Below, one piece after another: positions 36,364 to 45,378 of a DNA stretch of 64,000 bases. Under the pieces are notes generated by a model. It was not told where the DNA came from, made no database searches, and worked only from the letters and a program-made list of their open reading frames with translations. The translations under genes and the position numbers were made by a program. Source of the DNA: Clostridia bacterium (GTDB lineage Bacteria > Bacillota_A > Clostridia > Christensenellales > Aristaeellaceae); NCBI GenBank assembly GCA_025997215.1, contig BNUH01000004.1:1-64000 (forward strand). Reading direction: 5' to 3'. The first letter of the stretch is position 1. Each line of letters starts with the position of its first letter.

Positions 36364-37442
36364 CCCGCCGCCTCAAGGTTCGCGATGCGCTCCGCCTCCT
36401 CCGCCTGGATCAGCGCGTCCAAAACGTCGTCGCAATCGCCATCCAAAAACGCCTCTACGTTGTATCGGGTAAAACCAATGCGATGGTCGGTGATTCTGCT
36501 TTGAGGAAAGTTATATGTCCGTATGCGTTCGCTGCGGTCGCCCGTGCCCACCTGGTCGCGTCGCTGCGCGGACATCGCGGCGTCCTGCGCACCCTGGGCG
36601 CGGTCATACAGCCTCGCACGCAGTACGCGCATGGCCTTCTCACGATTGCGCAGCTGGCTGCGCTCATCCTGGCAAATTACGACAATCCCCGTCGGAATAT
36701 GGGTGATCCGCACGGATGAATCGGTCGTGTTAACGTGCTGGCCGCCATGCCCGCCCGTTCGGTACACATCGATGCGCAGATCCTGCTGGCTGACCGTCAC
36801 GTCCACATCCTCCGCCTCTGGCAGAACGGCCACCGTAGCCGTTGAGGTGTGAATGCGTCCACCCGATTCGGTTGTGGGCACACGCTGAACCCGGTGCACG
36901 CCGCTCTCGAATTTGAGCCGCCCGTTCGCTCCCGTGCCTTGGATCATCACAACCGCTTCTTTTACACCGCCTAGGTCGGTCTCGTTGACGTCGATGGCCT
37001 CGACGCGCCAGCGATGCCGCTCAGCGTAGCGCGTGTACATCCTCAACAGCAGCGCCGCGAACAGGCACGCTTCATCGCCGCCAGCCCCCGCACGAATCTC
37101 GAGCACCACATTTCGCGCGTCGTTCGGATCGGCTGGGATGAGTAAACGCGAAACGACGCGCCAGCTGTCAGCCCGTTGAGGCAGCAGTTCATCCAATTCC
37201 GCCCTGGCTAATTCATGCAAATCAGCCATATCGGGATCTGCTAGCATTGCCTCGGCGTCAGTTATGCGCGAATCCAGCGTCTCATGCGCACGCCAAGCCT
37301 CAACTATCGGTTGTAACTGCGACTGCTCTCGCAGCCATGACGCGGTCTGATCCGGATTCGCATAGGTGTCCGGTTGTGCGAGCGTCGCGTCCAGTTCGCT
37401 CAAGCGGTTGTCGATTTCAACTAAACGTTGTTTCAGGTTCAT
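36360..37442 (-). CDS. prfA: Peptide chain release factor 1
   Basis: Releases peptides at UAA and UAG codons. The G-G-Q motif is in [10 protein letters not shown], and the anticodon-like tripeptide region reads [14 protein letters not shown], which is RF1 rather than RF2 type. At 360 residues it is full length with no frameshift. It starts 28 bases after prmC, whose product methylates the GGQ glutamine, and is coupled to tsaC downstream. Confidence 0.96.
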   Translation of the reverse strand: MNLKQRLVEIDNRLSELDATLAQPDTYANPDQTASWLREQSQLQPIVEAWRAHETLDSRITDAEAMLADPDMADLHELARAELDELLPQRADSWRVVSRLLIPADPNDARNVVLEIRAGAGGDEACLFAALLLRMYTRYAERHRWRVEAIDVNETDLGGVKEAVVMIQGTGANGRLKFESGVHRVQRVPTTESGGRIHTSTATVAVLPEAEDVDVTVSQQDLRIDVYRTGGHGGQHVNTTDSSVRITHIPTGIVVICQDERSQLRNREKAMRVLRARLYDRAQGAQDAAMSAQRRDQVGTGDRSERIRTYNFPQSRITDHRIGFTRYNVEAFLDGDCDDVLDALIQAEEAERIANLEAAG

Positions 37443-37470
37443 ATGAGTGTGTAATTATTCACCTCGCGGA

Positions 37471-38316
37471 TTAATTGTCCATAAATCCCCATACCATTCG
37501 CGGAATATCGTCAAAATCCTCGTCGATCTTGAGGCGCTCGAACCGTGGTTCCAGCAACGCGCCCACGGCATCCGATTGCCCCATACCAACTTCAAGAACC
37601 AACACGCCGCCAACCGTAAGATGTTGCGGCGCTTCAGCGGCAATACGTCTGTAGAAATCCAGCCCATCCGAACCGCCATCCAAAGCCAGCGCAGGTTCAC
37701 GCCGTACCTCAAGCTGCAACTCGGGCATTTCGCCGCTCTTGACATACGGCGGGTTGGATACTATCATGTCGAAAGGCGCGGCACCCTGCCACGGCTCAAA
37801 GAGGTCGCCCAGCTCGAACGCAATGCTGACGCCGTTTAGTTCAGCGTTCGAACGCGCCAAAGACAGCGCGGCCACGCTGATGTCGCTGGCGAAAACGTCA
37901 GCGTTGGGCAGAGCATGCTTCAGCGCGATAGCTATCGCACCGGAACCCGTACACAAATCCAATATTCGGGGCGTATCATTCCGGCCTCGCAGGTACTGCT
38001 CACAGTTGAAACATATCAATTCGGTTTCGCAGCGCGGGATCAGCGCGCGTTCATCCACACGAATCGTGACGCCGTTGAACTGAACGTCGCCCAGTATATA
38101 CTGCAACGGAATCCGCGCCGCCCGCTTATCCAGCAGTCTATCGTACTTGTCGGATTGCCCGCCGGTAAGTTGTTTATTGTCGAGCATACCAGTAAGCCGT
38201 GACACTCCCGTCGCGTAGTATAACAGCAAACCCGCGTCATAGTCCGGGTCAGGTACCCCCGTCAATGCCAATCGCCGAGCGCCATCGGCCAGCGCGCCAC
38301 GGTAATCGATAAGCAT
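37471..38316 (-). CDS. prmC: Release-factor glutamine methyltransferase PrmC
   Basis: N5-methylates the GGQ glutamine of release factors. SAM motif I is I-L-D-L-C-T-G-S-G-A-I-A-I, and the catalytic N-P-P-Y is in I-V-S-N-P-P-Y-V-K. Length is 281 residues. Its ATG shares a base with the DUF1385 stop (TGATG). It is encoded immediately before its substrate gene prfA, the usual arrangement. Confidence 0.95.
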   Translation of the reverse strand: MLIDYRGALADGARRLALTGVPDPDYDAGLLLYYATGVSRLTGMLDNKQLTGGQSDKYDRLLDKRAARIPLQYILGDVQFNGVTIRVDERALIPRCETELICFNCEQYLRGRNDTPRILDLCTGSGAIAIALKHALPNADVFASDISVAALSLARSNAELNGVSIAFELGDLFEPWQGAAPFDMIVSNPPYVKSGEMPELQLEVRREPALALDGGSDGLDFYRRIAAEAPQHLTVGGVLVLEVGMGQSDAVGALLEPRFERLKIDEDFDDIPRMVWGFMDN

Positions 38317-39398
38317 CAGGCGGGCTCAAGCTCCGGCCCATGTCCGACGCCAGGTTCAGGCGTTACCTCCTCGACAGGCGCGACGATGGTTTGGTTAATA
38401 ACAATTGGTGCTACGTCGGCCTCTTGCAGCACCTGGTTGCCATTCATGGCTCGCTCCATCGCGTCGATCGCTATCTCCAGCATCGATAGATCCGGCTCGC
38501 GCGTGGTCAGATGCTGCATCATCAGGCCTGGCCAGCGCAGCGCGCGTGCCAGCGGCGAGTTCGAATGTGCCAGGCCTTGCAATGCTTCATATGACACGCC
38601 TGCAACCAACGGCAGTGTGATGAAACTGCGCAGCAACCGCAGCGGGAACGACAACCGTGTGATGTCAAATATCAGATGGATCAGCTGGTCAGCGATCGCA
38701 CCTAGCAATACTGATATAACCATAACCAACAACAGGAAGCTGGTGCCGCATCTTGGGTGTAATGTCGAAAACCGTTTGGCGTTTTCGGGCGTGAGTTCCA
38801 GCCCGGCCTCGTGGCAGTGCACCGTCTTGTGTTCCGCGCCGTGGTACATGTAAACGCGTTTCATGTCGGGGATCAGGCCCGTGAGCCAGATGTAGCCGAT
38901 GAGTATGGCCACGCGCACGATACCCGCGCCGAGGTTCACAATCAGAAGGTTTGTCGTCAGGCGGTTCAGCCCGGTGGCGATGGCGTTTGGAATTACCATA
39001 AACAATAACAATGATAATCCTAGCGCTAATATTACCGCCACACCCATCACGAGCTTCTCGATACCCATCCCAAGCTTTTGGCTGAGCCACTTCTCAAATT
39101 TGCTGGGTTCCTCCGTCTCAAGCCCTAGCAATTTAGTAGAAGTATCCAATGTCGTGACGCCTAGCATCAGCATTAATACCATATTTACTATGCCGCGAAT
39201 CACTGGCCAGCCCAGCCACTTACGCTTCTTGGATGGCGCCTCATACCGCTGGTATGCGCGCGCGATGCGGCCATCCGGCGTGCGCACCGAGATGGCAATG
39301 GCTTCGGGCGACTTCATCATCACACCCTCGATGACGGCCTGTCCGCCGATGTCGGGCTTACGCTCATCTTTATTATTCTTAATTGCTGCCACCTCCAA
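38316..39398 (-). CDS. DUF1385 family membrane protein (YqhQ-like)
   Basis: Conserved Firmicute membrane protein of 360 residues. The N-terminal signature is I-G-G-Q-A-V-I-E-G-V-M-M-K, and the central Y-M-Y-H-G-A-E-H-K-T-V-H-C-H-E and L-H-P-R-C-G-T-S-F motifs are rich in His and Cys and suggest metal binding. Four or five transmembrane helices span about 65-255. Members are described as predicted metal-dependent enzymes without proven activity. It lies between rpmE and prmC, which is its typical location. The C-terminal 50 residues are Pro/Glu-rich and variable. Confidence 0.9.
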   Translation of the reverse strand: MEVAAIKNNKDERKPDIGGQAVIEGVMMKSPEAIAISVRTPDGRIARAYQRYEAPSKKRKWLGWPVIRGIVNMVLMLMLGVTTLDTSTKLLGLETEEPSKFEKWLSQKLGMGIEKLVMGVAVILALGLSLLLFMVIPNAIATGLNRLTTNLLIVNLGAGIVRVAILIGYIWLTGLIPDMKRVYMYHGAEHKTVHCHEAGLELTPENAKRFSTLHPRCGTSFLLLVMVISVLLGAIADQLIHLIFDITRLSFPLRLLRSFITLPLVAGVSYEALQGLAHSNSPLARALRWPGLMMQHLTTREPDLSMLEIAIDAMERAMNGNQVLQEADVAPIVINQTIVAPVEEVTPEPGVGHGPELEPA

Positions 39399-39431
39399 TC
39401 CTCATTTTAGTACTTTTTACTAAACGCCAAA

Positions 39432-39454
39432 AGACGAACCGGACTGGTTCGTCT
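39432..39454 (-). terminator. Rho-independent terminator or attenuator after rpmE
   Basis: On the minus strand AGACGAACC pairs with GGTTCGTCT around a five-base loop and is followed by TTTGG. The U-run is short, so read-through into DUF1385-prmC-prfA is plausible. Confidence 0.7.
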
Positions 39455-39471
39455 AAAAAGCGACGGGCATC

Positions 39472-39669
39472 TTACAGCCCGTAGCGCTTCTTGAAGCGGT
39501 CAACGCGTCCGCCAGTGTCGATCAGCTTCTGCTTGCCAGTGAAAAACGGATGGCATTTGCTGCAGATTTCCACCCGCAGCTCCTTCTTGGTCGAACCCGT
39601 CTCGAACGACTCGCCGCACACGCACCTTACGGTTGCGGTGGTATATTTAGGATGGATGCCCTCTTTCAT
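39472..39669 (-). CDS. rpmE: 50S ribosomal protein L31 (zinc-binding form)
   Basis: 65-residue ribosomal protein. Zinc ligands are C16 and C18 (V-R-C-V-C-G-E) and C36 and C39 (I-C-S-K-C-H-P-F), so this is the C+ form, which is displaced by C- paralogues under zinc limitation in some bacteria. The frame is open 17 codons upstream, but ATG 39669 follows GGAAAGG and gives the typical M-K-x-G-I-H-P start. The gene has its own promoter and a hairpin terminator. Confidence 0.96.
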   Translation of the reverse strand: MKEGIHPKYTTATVRCVCGESFETGSTKKELRVEICSKCHPFFTGKQKLIDTGGRVDRFKKRYGL

Positions 39670-39734
39670 GCGAATCAACCTTTCCGAATCAACCTTATGA
39701 ACGTTATCAGCTTTGCCCAACTAGGCGACAATAC

Positions 39735-39763
39735 AGTATATCACAGTGTCGCACGAAATACAA
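39735..39763 (-). promoter_or_regulatory. Predicted SigA promoter of rpmE
   Basis: On the minus strand TTGTAT (39758-39763) and TATACT (39735-39740) are 17 bases apart. A GCGACA/TGTCGC inverted repeat brackets the -10. Confidence 0.65.
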
Positions 39764-39824
39764 GTCTATTTTTATAATGAATATTTATTTGCGTAATGTA
39801 TACTTATACCTCACAGCGATACCC

Positions 39825-40706
39825 TTAACCCTTCACCGCGCCAGCCGTCAGACCGCGTATGAATTGTTTGGACATGGTCAGGTACAGCAGTATCACCGGC
39901 AGCGCCGACAGCGTCAGCACCGCCAGCACCTTTGGCCAGTCCGTCGCGTACTGGCCTTGGAGCTTGGTGACGGCCAGGAGCACCGTCTTTTGGCTTTCTT
40001 TGTTGATGAATATGAGCGGATACCATAGGTCGTTCCAAATCGGCACCAGGTTGTAGATGGCCACCGTCGCCAGCGCGGGACGGATCAGCGGCAAGACCAC
40101 ATTCCAATAGATGCGAAACCGCGTCGCGCCGTCTGTGTACGCGGCCTCGTACAACTCGTTTGGCAGCGCGCGGATGAACTCGGTCAAAATGAATATTGAT
40201 GTAGGAATCCCCATCGCGATGTACACGGGGAACAGGCTCCACAGCGTGTTGAGCAGGTTCAGCGCCTTCATCATCTCCAGAAGGCGGATGGTGGCGATCT
40301 TGATCGGCAGCATCATCCCGATGATTATGAAGAAGTAAACAACCCCCGACATACTCGTGCGCCAGTGCGCCAGCGCGTACGCGCACAGCGAACCCAGCGC
40401 CAGTATCATGACTAGCGACACGACTACCACCGTGAAACTGTTGCGGAAATAGTTGAAGAAGTTGCCGTCACGGATGACGGACACAAAGTTCTCGGCCGTC
40501 CAGGTTTCGGGTATCCAGAATGGATTGGCGTAGATATTCCGCCGCGTCTTGAATGCGTTGATGATCAGAATCCACACGGGGAACAGCGCGACTAGCGACC
40601 ATATTGACAGCAGCACGTGGGAGACGATGTGCAGATTCATCACGCGCATCGATCGGGTGCGCTTACCACCTTTGGTTTTCACGGTGCGGAGGGTATGCTG
40701 TGCCAT
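39825..40706 (-). CDS. Carbohydrate ABC transporter permease (MalG-like)
   Basis: Second permease of a CUT1 sugar importer, 293 residues with six helices. The EAA loop is L-Y-E-A-A-Y-T-D-G-A-T near residue 195, and the C-terminus is G-L-T-A-G-A-V-K-G. ATG 40706 follows GGAGTG. It is the last gene of the operon binding protein-MalF-MalG, six bases after the first permease gene. No ATPase gene is linked, so a shared MsmX-type ATPase is expected. Confidence 0.92.
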   Translation of the reverse strand: MAQHTLRTVKTKGGKRTRSMRVMNLHIVSHVLLSIWSLVALFPVWILIINAFKTRRNIYANPFWIPETWTAENFVSVIRDGNFFNYFRNSFTVVVVSLVMILALGSLCAYALAHWRTSMSGVVYFFIIIGMMLPIKIATIRLLEMMKALNLLNTLWSLFPVYIAMGIPTSIFILTEFIRALPNELYEAAYTDGATRFRIYWNVVLPLIRPALATVAIYNLVPIWNDLWYPLIFINKESQKTVLLAVTKLQGQYATDWPKVLAVLTLSALPVILLYLTMSKQFIRGLTAGAVKG

Positions 40707-40712
40707 CGCCGA

Positions 40713-41663
40713 TCACTCCTTCCCCTGGGTCAGCTTCAGTGTCGGCACCACGCCGCACAGCAGCATGGCGAATACGGTCGTCGAGATCGCCGCACCCACG
40801 CCCGGCTCCGGTATCCCGATGGGATGCTCGCCCGCGACGCCATACCGATAGAACAGCGTGCCGATCAGGTCCGTCGTGAAGTCCGGCGAACCGTTGGGCG
40901 TGGCCATCGAGTAGATGACGTCGAACGCGTTAAAATTCGACACGAATGTCAGAATCGCGATCATGCCTACGACCGGGAGGACCAGCGGCAGCTTGATCCG
41001 CCAGAATTGGTGCCAGTTGTTGGCACCTTCGATCGAGGCAGCCTCGAGCAGGTCGTCGTCGATCCCTTGGAAACCCGCCACGAACATCATGGTCGGGATG
41101 CCCAGCCATTGCCAGCAGGATACTAGCGATATAATGGGTAACGCGGTCGCGCGGTCGCCCAGCCACGGCTTCACCAGCGCGCCCAGGCCTATGGCCTTCA
41201 GCGTCGGCCCGGCCCAGATGGGGTTGAGCATCAGCTTGAATAGATAACCCGTTACGAGTACAGCAATGGTGCATGGTATAAATATTATAGATTGGTAAAT
41301 GCCGCTGCCGCGCATTGTGCGATTTGTTAGCAAGTGAGCGAAGAATATTCCCAGCACATTCTGCACGAGCATATGGAATGCGAAGAAAATCCACGTGTTC
41401 CCGAACGCGTTCCAGAATCGTTTGGATACTATCGCATCCGTGAACAGCCGGACATAATTCGACAAACCGACGAAGGTCCGCGCTCCAGTCGTACCCGAGT
41501 ATAGGCTCAGCCGGACGGAATCCACCAGCGGATACGCCATGAACACGCCGTATACCAACAGCGCGGGCAGTACATACCGCAGCCAGTACGCGCCGCTGGG
41601 TCGGATGCTGTCGCCGCCGTGCAACCGGTGTGGGGTGGGTCGGTGCCGTGCCGCTGCTGTCAT
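40713..41663 (-). CDS. Carbohydrate ABC transporter permease (MalF-like)
   Basis: First permease of the same importer, 316 residues. A short basic N-terminus precedes Y-V-L-P-A-L-L-V-Y-G-V-F-M-A-Y-P-L, and the EAA loop is L-L-E-A-A-S-I-E-G-A-N near residue 215. The ATG is preceded by GAGGAGG. It is separated from the binding-protein gene by 130 bases that contain a strong hairpin. Confidence 0.92.
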   Translation of the reverse strand: MTAAARHRPTPHRLHGGDSIRPSGAYWLRYVLPALLVYGVFMAYPLVDSVRLSLYSGTTGARTFVGLSNYVRLFTDAIVSKRFWNAFGNTWIFFAFHMLVQNVLGIFFAHLLTNRTMRGSGIYQSIIFIPCTIAVLVTGYLFKLMLNPIWAGPTLKAIGLGALVKPWLGDRATALPIISLVSCWQWLGIPTMMFVAGFQGIDDDLLEAASIEGANNWHQFWRIKLPLVLPVVGMIAILTFVSNFNAFDVIYSMATPNGSPDFTTDLIGTLFYRYGVAGEHPIGIPEPGVGAAISTTVFAMLLCGVVPTLKLTQGKE

Positions 41664-41745
41664 GATGGCCTCCTCTGCTGGAGTCGTCGGTGCGTTACAT
41701 TATATAACATACTTAATAAAAATTCTTAATAGAACATATTTATGA

Positions 41746-41775
41746 GCCGACCGCCGTGTACATACGGCGGTCGGC
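41746..41775 (-). promoter_or_regulatory. Intercistronic hairpin between binding-protein and permease genes
   Basis: A perfect 12-bp stem, GCCGACCGCCGT with ACGGCGGTCGGC around a six-base loop, stands 18 bases after the binding-protein stop. No U-run follows, so it probably protects or attenuates the transcript, as in the other importer at 18908. Confidence 0.65.
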
Positions 41776-41793
41776 AAAGTTAAGTTTGATCGA

Positions 41794-42999
41794 TTACTGG
41801 AGCACCGCGATGGCGTCGGCGGCTTCCTGGGGCGTGGTTTCGCCGCGGGCCAGCTTGTTCAGCTGCTCGACCATCGGGTCATATAGGTTCATCAGGTTCG
41901 GCCAGATGAAGCGCGCGTCGGTGATGCGGCCTTCGTTCAGCGAGAGCATGTCGGTAACGCGCTCGTTCTTGAACGTGATCGGCGCGTTGATCATCGGGAA
42001 GAATCCCGTCGGCAGATAGTCGGCGGTGATCTGAGCGCCTTCGGGCGTCGCCAGCCATGCCAGGAACGCCTTCACTTCCTCGGGATGCTCCGTCTTGGTG
42101 TTGCCCGCGATGCCCATGTCAGGATGGAAGCACAGCGCGGCCTCGTGTCCTGCCGGCACCGGGAACGCGAACGAGCTCCAGTTGAGGCCGTACTCATCCT
42201 GGGTAACGCTGGACCAGGAACCGTCGATGACCATGGCGCACTGCCCGAGCGCGAGCATCATGACGCCGTCGTCATTGCCAAGGGCCTCGAAGCCGTCCGG
42301 GAAATATTTCGACAACTGCTGGAAGTCGGTGTAAGCCTGGACGAACGCCTCGTCGTTGAGCTTCTTCTCACCGGATTCATAGAGCGCGCGGCTGTCAGCG
42401 CCGCCCACGTAGTTGGGCAGCATGCCCAGGAATACGCATTCCAGGATATCCCAGTTGCTGGCCAGGCCGTTGCCTAACGGCGTGATGCCCGCAGCCTGGA
42501 GCGCATCGCACACTGCTATGAATTCATCCCACGTCTGCGGGATTTCCAGGCCGTTCTCGGCGAAGATATCGATGTTGTAGTAGACGACCTGGGAGACGGC
42601 GGCGAACGGTACGGCGAAGTAGGTGCCGTCCGTATTCTGCCACGGCTCCAGGCTGGAAGCCACGAAGTTTTCCTTCAAGCCGGGGATGTCGGACACGTCC
42701 ATCAGGAAGCCGTTCTCATACAGATCGCGGCCCGTGAAGTACGACCGCGCGTACAGCAGGTCTGGGCCGATGCCGGCGTCCAGCTGGGTGCGCAACACAG
42801 AGTTATATTGAGCGGATGGGTTCGGCTGGAATACGATTTCAACGCCCGTCGTCTCCTTGTACTGGGCGAGCAGCGCCTCGACCATGACCGAGTCGTCGAC
42901 GCGCCAGGAACCCATGGTCAGGGATACGCCCTCGGCCAGCGCGAGCACCGGTGTGAGCGCTAGAGCCAGGATGATAAGCAGCGATAGGATTTTCCTCAT
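41794..42999 (-). CDS. Extracellular sugar-binding protein (CUT1 ABC importer)
   Basis: Exported binding protein of 401 residues. The signal peptide is M-R-K-I-L-S-L-L-I-I with cleavage near A-L-A-E (about residue 22); no lipobox cysteine. The mature protein has the family I fold (L-L-A-Q-Y-K-E-T-T-G-V-E-I-V-F, then D-G-T-Y-F-A-V-P). The frame extends 36 codons upstream, but ATG 42999 follows GAGGAGG and starts the signal peptide. Ligand unknown. It has a good promoter upstream and is the first gene of the importer operon. Confidence 0.92.
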   Translation of the reverse strand: MRKILSLLIILALALTPVLALAEGVSLTMGSWRVDDSVMVEALLAQYKETTGVEIVFQPNPSAQYNSVLRTQLDAGIGPDLLYARSYFTGRDLYENGFLMDVSDIPGLKENFVASSLEPWQNTDGTYFAVPFAAVSQVVYYNIDIFAENGLEIPQTWDEFIAVCDALQAAGITPLGNGLASNWDILECVFLGMLPNYVGGADSRALYESGEKKLNDEAFVQAYTDFQQLSKYFPDGFEALGNDDGVMMLALGQCAMVIDGSWSSVTQDEYGLNWSSFAFPVPAGHEAALCFHPDMGIAGNTKTEHPEEVKAFLAWLATPEGAQITADYLPTGFFPMINAPITFKNERVTDMLSLNEGRITDARFIWPNLMNLYDPMVEQLNKLARGETTPQEAADAIAVLQ

Positions 43000-43050
43000 T
43001 GGATCAGCCTCCTCAATACTATTGGTCGATGTTCCCCAATGTATATAAGT

Positions 43051-43079
43051 ACTATAGCATATTTTGTTGATTGATGCAA
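43051..43079 (-). promoter_or_regulatory. Predicted SigA promoter of the sugar importer operon
   Basis: On the minus strand TTGCAT (43074-43079), 17 bases, TATAGT (43051-43056), about 50 bases before the binding-protein ATG. Confidence 0.65.
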
Positions 43080-43138
43080 GTAAGTGATGGACAATCCACG
43101 CAGACAACTTATGGTTCTTTTTTAATTCGTTGAGGGTC

Positions 43139-43167
43139 TTGTAAAATCACCAAAGATATAGTATAAT
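43139..43167 (+). promoter_or_regulatory. Predicted SigA promoter of the caspase-like gene
   Basis: TTGTAA (43139-43144), 17 bases, TATAAT (43162-43167), about 60 bases before the ATG. Confidence 0.65.
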
Positions 43168-43227
43168 AATGGCGGTAAATGTCGAATCGCGCTTTACCAT
43201 TCTTTGAATCATGGAAGGAGCTGAACC

Positions 43228-44784
43228 ATGCGTCAACGGATCGCCGCCGCGTTGCTGATGATTCTGCTCCTTATGGGTTTATATCCTATAGGTGTTGTAG
43301 GTGAATCCGCGCCGACCGACGCGGGTTCACCTAGTCCCATATACCGCGCGCTGTTGATCGCTTGCGACGAATATGTTACATATCCCAACACCGCACCGAC
43401 CTCCCACAACAACCTGCTGGCTATGGAGTCGCTGCTGGAAAATGACACGCGCTCATTCGCTATCCGCGTACAGGATGGCATCACCCAGAGCGCTGAGGCA
43501 TTGGCGGCCGCAATCCGTTACGCTTTCAAGGACGCGGCCGAAAGCGACGTTTCCTATTTATATATCAGCGCGCACGGCAGCTTTAATTCGGACGTGGCGG
43601 ACGCGGAAAGCCCCGAAGGCGAGCTGATTTTGTCGGATGGCATGGAGGAAGCGCGAGTCAGCGCCACTGCCCTTCAATCCATGCTCGATCCGATCCCGGG
43701 CATAAAACTATTGATTGTAGACGCATGCAATTCGGGCGCACTGATTGGCAAGGGAATCTCGCCCAACGATGAACCTGACCGTCTCCCAGAATTATTCTCA
43801 TCTGATAACTATAAAGCGCTTGTATCTTCCGGCGGCAGCGAACCCTCCTGGTACTGGCTGTCGGACTCTGAAGGACCGCCGCTGGGCAGCTCATATTTCA
43901 CGACGGCGCTGGCCGAGGGCGCGGGTTATCGGGGCGAGTATGCCGCCGACCGCAACCGCGACGGCAGCATCACCCTGGAGGAATTATACCAATATTTGCG
44001 CGTCAGTTATGCCGCCGCGACCGCGCAGGTTAAACCCTTGGAGGATGATTTCGTAGTATTCCAGTATGATTTGATGGAGGATGCGAAACCCGACGCACCG
44101 TTGAGCGGCTTCGTATTCGACCGGACGACGCTGGACGCCAGCTCGCCGAGGATCCACTTCTCATTCACGGTCAGCGAACCGACGCGTGTGGGATACCAGC
44201 TGGTTTTCATGCGGGACGGCGTGTGGAATTGGCAGGACGCGCAGGTCTGGCTGGATACCGACGATGATTCCGTCACAGAACATGGGCTGGTGTCGCCGGG
44301 ACGCAAGCAGCGATCGTTATCATTGACGAATGTTTCTGAAAGCGATTGGGGTTACGCGCTGCTGAACATAATACGATATGAGAGCGGCCAGCCGATCGTC
44401 TGCGCCAGTCGGGTGATCTCCGTGCAGCCGCTCACGGGCGAGCCGCATTTGAGCGTGGCGCTCCCCACCCAGGCTACGGATGAGTACGACCCAACCGGCC
44501 CGCCGCTGACGGTGTGGGTTGGGCATTCGTTCCCGTGCACGCTGACCGTGACCGTCAAGCAATTATCGACCGATCGCACCGTGCGCTGGCTGTCCGTCAA
44601 CCAACCCACGCGCCCGCAAGGATTGTCGCCCAACGGCAGCCTATTCTATTGGGATGGCATGGATCAGAACGGCGCACGCGTCGAGCCGGGCGATTACCTG
44701 ATAACTGCCGCAGCGCGCGTCGGTCAGAAGGGTTACTCCGCGTCGTATAAAATTTCTATTGTTAATACGGACGAAAAACCTTGA
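43228..44784 (+). CDS. Secreted caspase-fold (clan CD, C14-like) protein with EF-hand
   Basis: Exported protein of 518 residues; the signal peptide (about 1-25) ends V-V-G-E. Residues 40-270 form a caspase-like domain with the catalytic dyad H116 (L-Y-I-S-A-H-G-S-F) and C167 (L-L-I-V-D-A-C-N-S-G). Within it D-R-N-R-D-G-S-I-T-L-E-E (241-252) is a canonical calcium-binding EF-hand loop. After about residue 280 follow beta-rich segments, the last resembling a FlgD-type Ig domain (F-Y-W-D-G-M-D-Q-N-G). ATG 43228 follows GGAAGGAG. Target unknown; a calcium-activated surface protease is inferred by analogy with metacaspases. Confidence 0.82.
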   Translation: MRQRIAAALLMILLLMGLYPIGVVGESAPTDAGSPSPIYRALLIACDEYVTYPNTAPTSHNNLLAMESLLENDTRSFAIRVQDGITQSAEALAAAIRYAFKDAAESDVSYLYISAHGSFNSDVADAESPEGELILSDGMEEARVSATALQSMLDPIPGIKLLIVDACNSGALIGKGISPNDEPDRLPELFSSDNYKALVSSGGSEPSWYWLSDSEGPPLGSSYFTTALAEGAGYRGEYAADRNRDGSITLEELYQYLRVSYAAATAQVKPLEDDFVVFQYDLMEDAKPDAPLSGFVFDRTTLDASSPRIHFSFTVSEPTRVGYQLVFMRDGVWNWQDAQVWLDTDDDSVTEHGLVSPGRKQRSLSLTNVSESDWGYALLNIIRYESGQPIVCASRVISVQPLTGEPHLSVALPTQATDEYDPTGPPLTVWVGHSFPCTLTVTVKQLSTDRTVRWLSVNQPTRPQGLSPNGSLFYWDGMDQNGARVEPGDYLITAAARVGQKGYSASYKISIVNTDEKP

Positions 44785-44809
44785 CAGTTTGCGGTTGAAA
44801 TGATAATCT
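44781..44809 (+). promoter_or_regulatory. Predicted SigA promoter of rpmG-secE-nusG
   Basis: A consensus TTGACA (44781-44786) overlaps the stop codon of the caspase-like gene; 17 bases later is TAATCT (44804-44809). Confidence 0.6.
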
Positions 44810-44860
44810 AGTATGGCTGTGCTCTTATATAATACTGCCGGAAAGGAGCTGGGTTAGCTC

Positions 44861-45010
44861 ATGCGCGTCAATATTACCCTCGCTTGCGGTGAATGCAAGC
44901 AGCGCAACTACGCCACAATGAAGAATAAGAAGAACGACCCGGATCGCATCGCCCTGAAGAAGTACTGCCGATTCTGCAAGAAGCACACCGAACACCGCGA
45001 GACCCGCTGA
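44861..45010 (+). CDS. rpmG: 50S ribosomal protein L33
   Basis: 49-residue ribosomal protein. It starts [12 protein letters not shown] and carries zinc-ribbon ligands C9, C12, C36 and C39, so it is the zinc-binding L33 form. It ends H-R-E-T-R. An AAAGGAG is found about 12 bases ahead of the ATG. It is the first gene of rpmG-secE-nusG, a standard arrangement in Firmicutes. Confidence 0.95.
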   Translation: MRVNITLACGECKQRNYATMKNKKNDPDRIALKKYCRFCKKHTEHRETR

Positions 45011-45034
45011 CGATTCGCAATCGGAGGAACGAGT

Positions 45035-45358
45035 ATGTCTGAGAAGAACGGCACGAATGGTTCCAATAAGGAAAGCAAGGCCCCGGATAAGACCAAGGCT
45101 GTCGCAACCAAGGCGCACGCGAATGTGAAGCTGAACGGCTGGCAGCGCTTCACGAAGGGCCTGGCCGCAATACCGCAGCGGATCAAGAAATCCGTGATGA
45201 ATACGGTCGCCGAACTGAAGAAGGTCACCTGGCCGACTCGACAGGATCTGATCAATTATTCGCTCGTGGTCATCGTATTCATGGTGTTCATGGCAATATT
45301 GGTCGGTGTGCTGGATCTTGGCGCGTCCGCGCTGGTCAAGCTGATTGTCCGGCTATAA
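45035..45358 (+). CDS. secE: Preprotein translocase subunit SecE
   Basis: Essential SecYEG component, 107 residues. A Lys-rich polar N-terminal tail of about 60 residues precedes the conserved amphipathic helix and motif E-L-K-K-V-T-W-P-T-R-Q-D. One transmembrane helix follows (about 72-95, Y-S-L-V-V-I-V-F-M-V-F-M). The single-helix form is typical for Firmicutes; the extended charged tail is longer than the usual 60-70 residue protein. The ATG follows CGGAGGA. Confidence 0.94.
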   Translation: MSEKNGTNGSNKESKAPDKTKAVATKAHANVKLNGWQRFTKGLAAIPQRIKKSVMNTVAELKKVTWPTRQDLINYSLVVIVFMVFMAILVGVLDLGASALVKLIVRL

Positions 45359-45378
45359 ATCTGGGATGCGGGTGAAAT

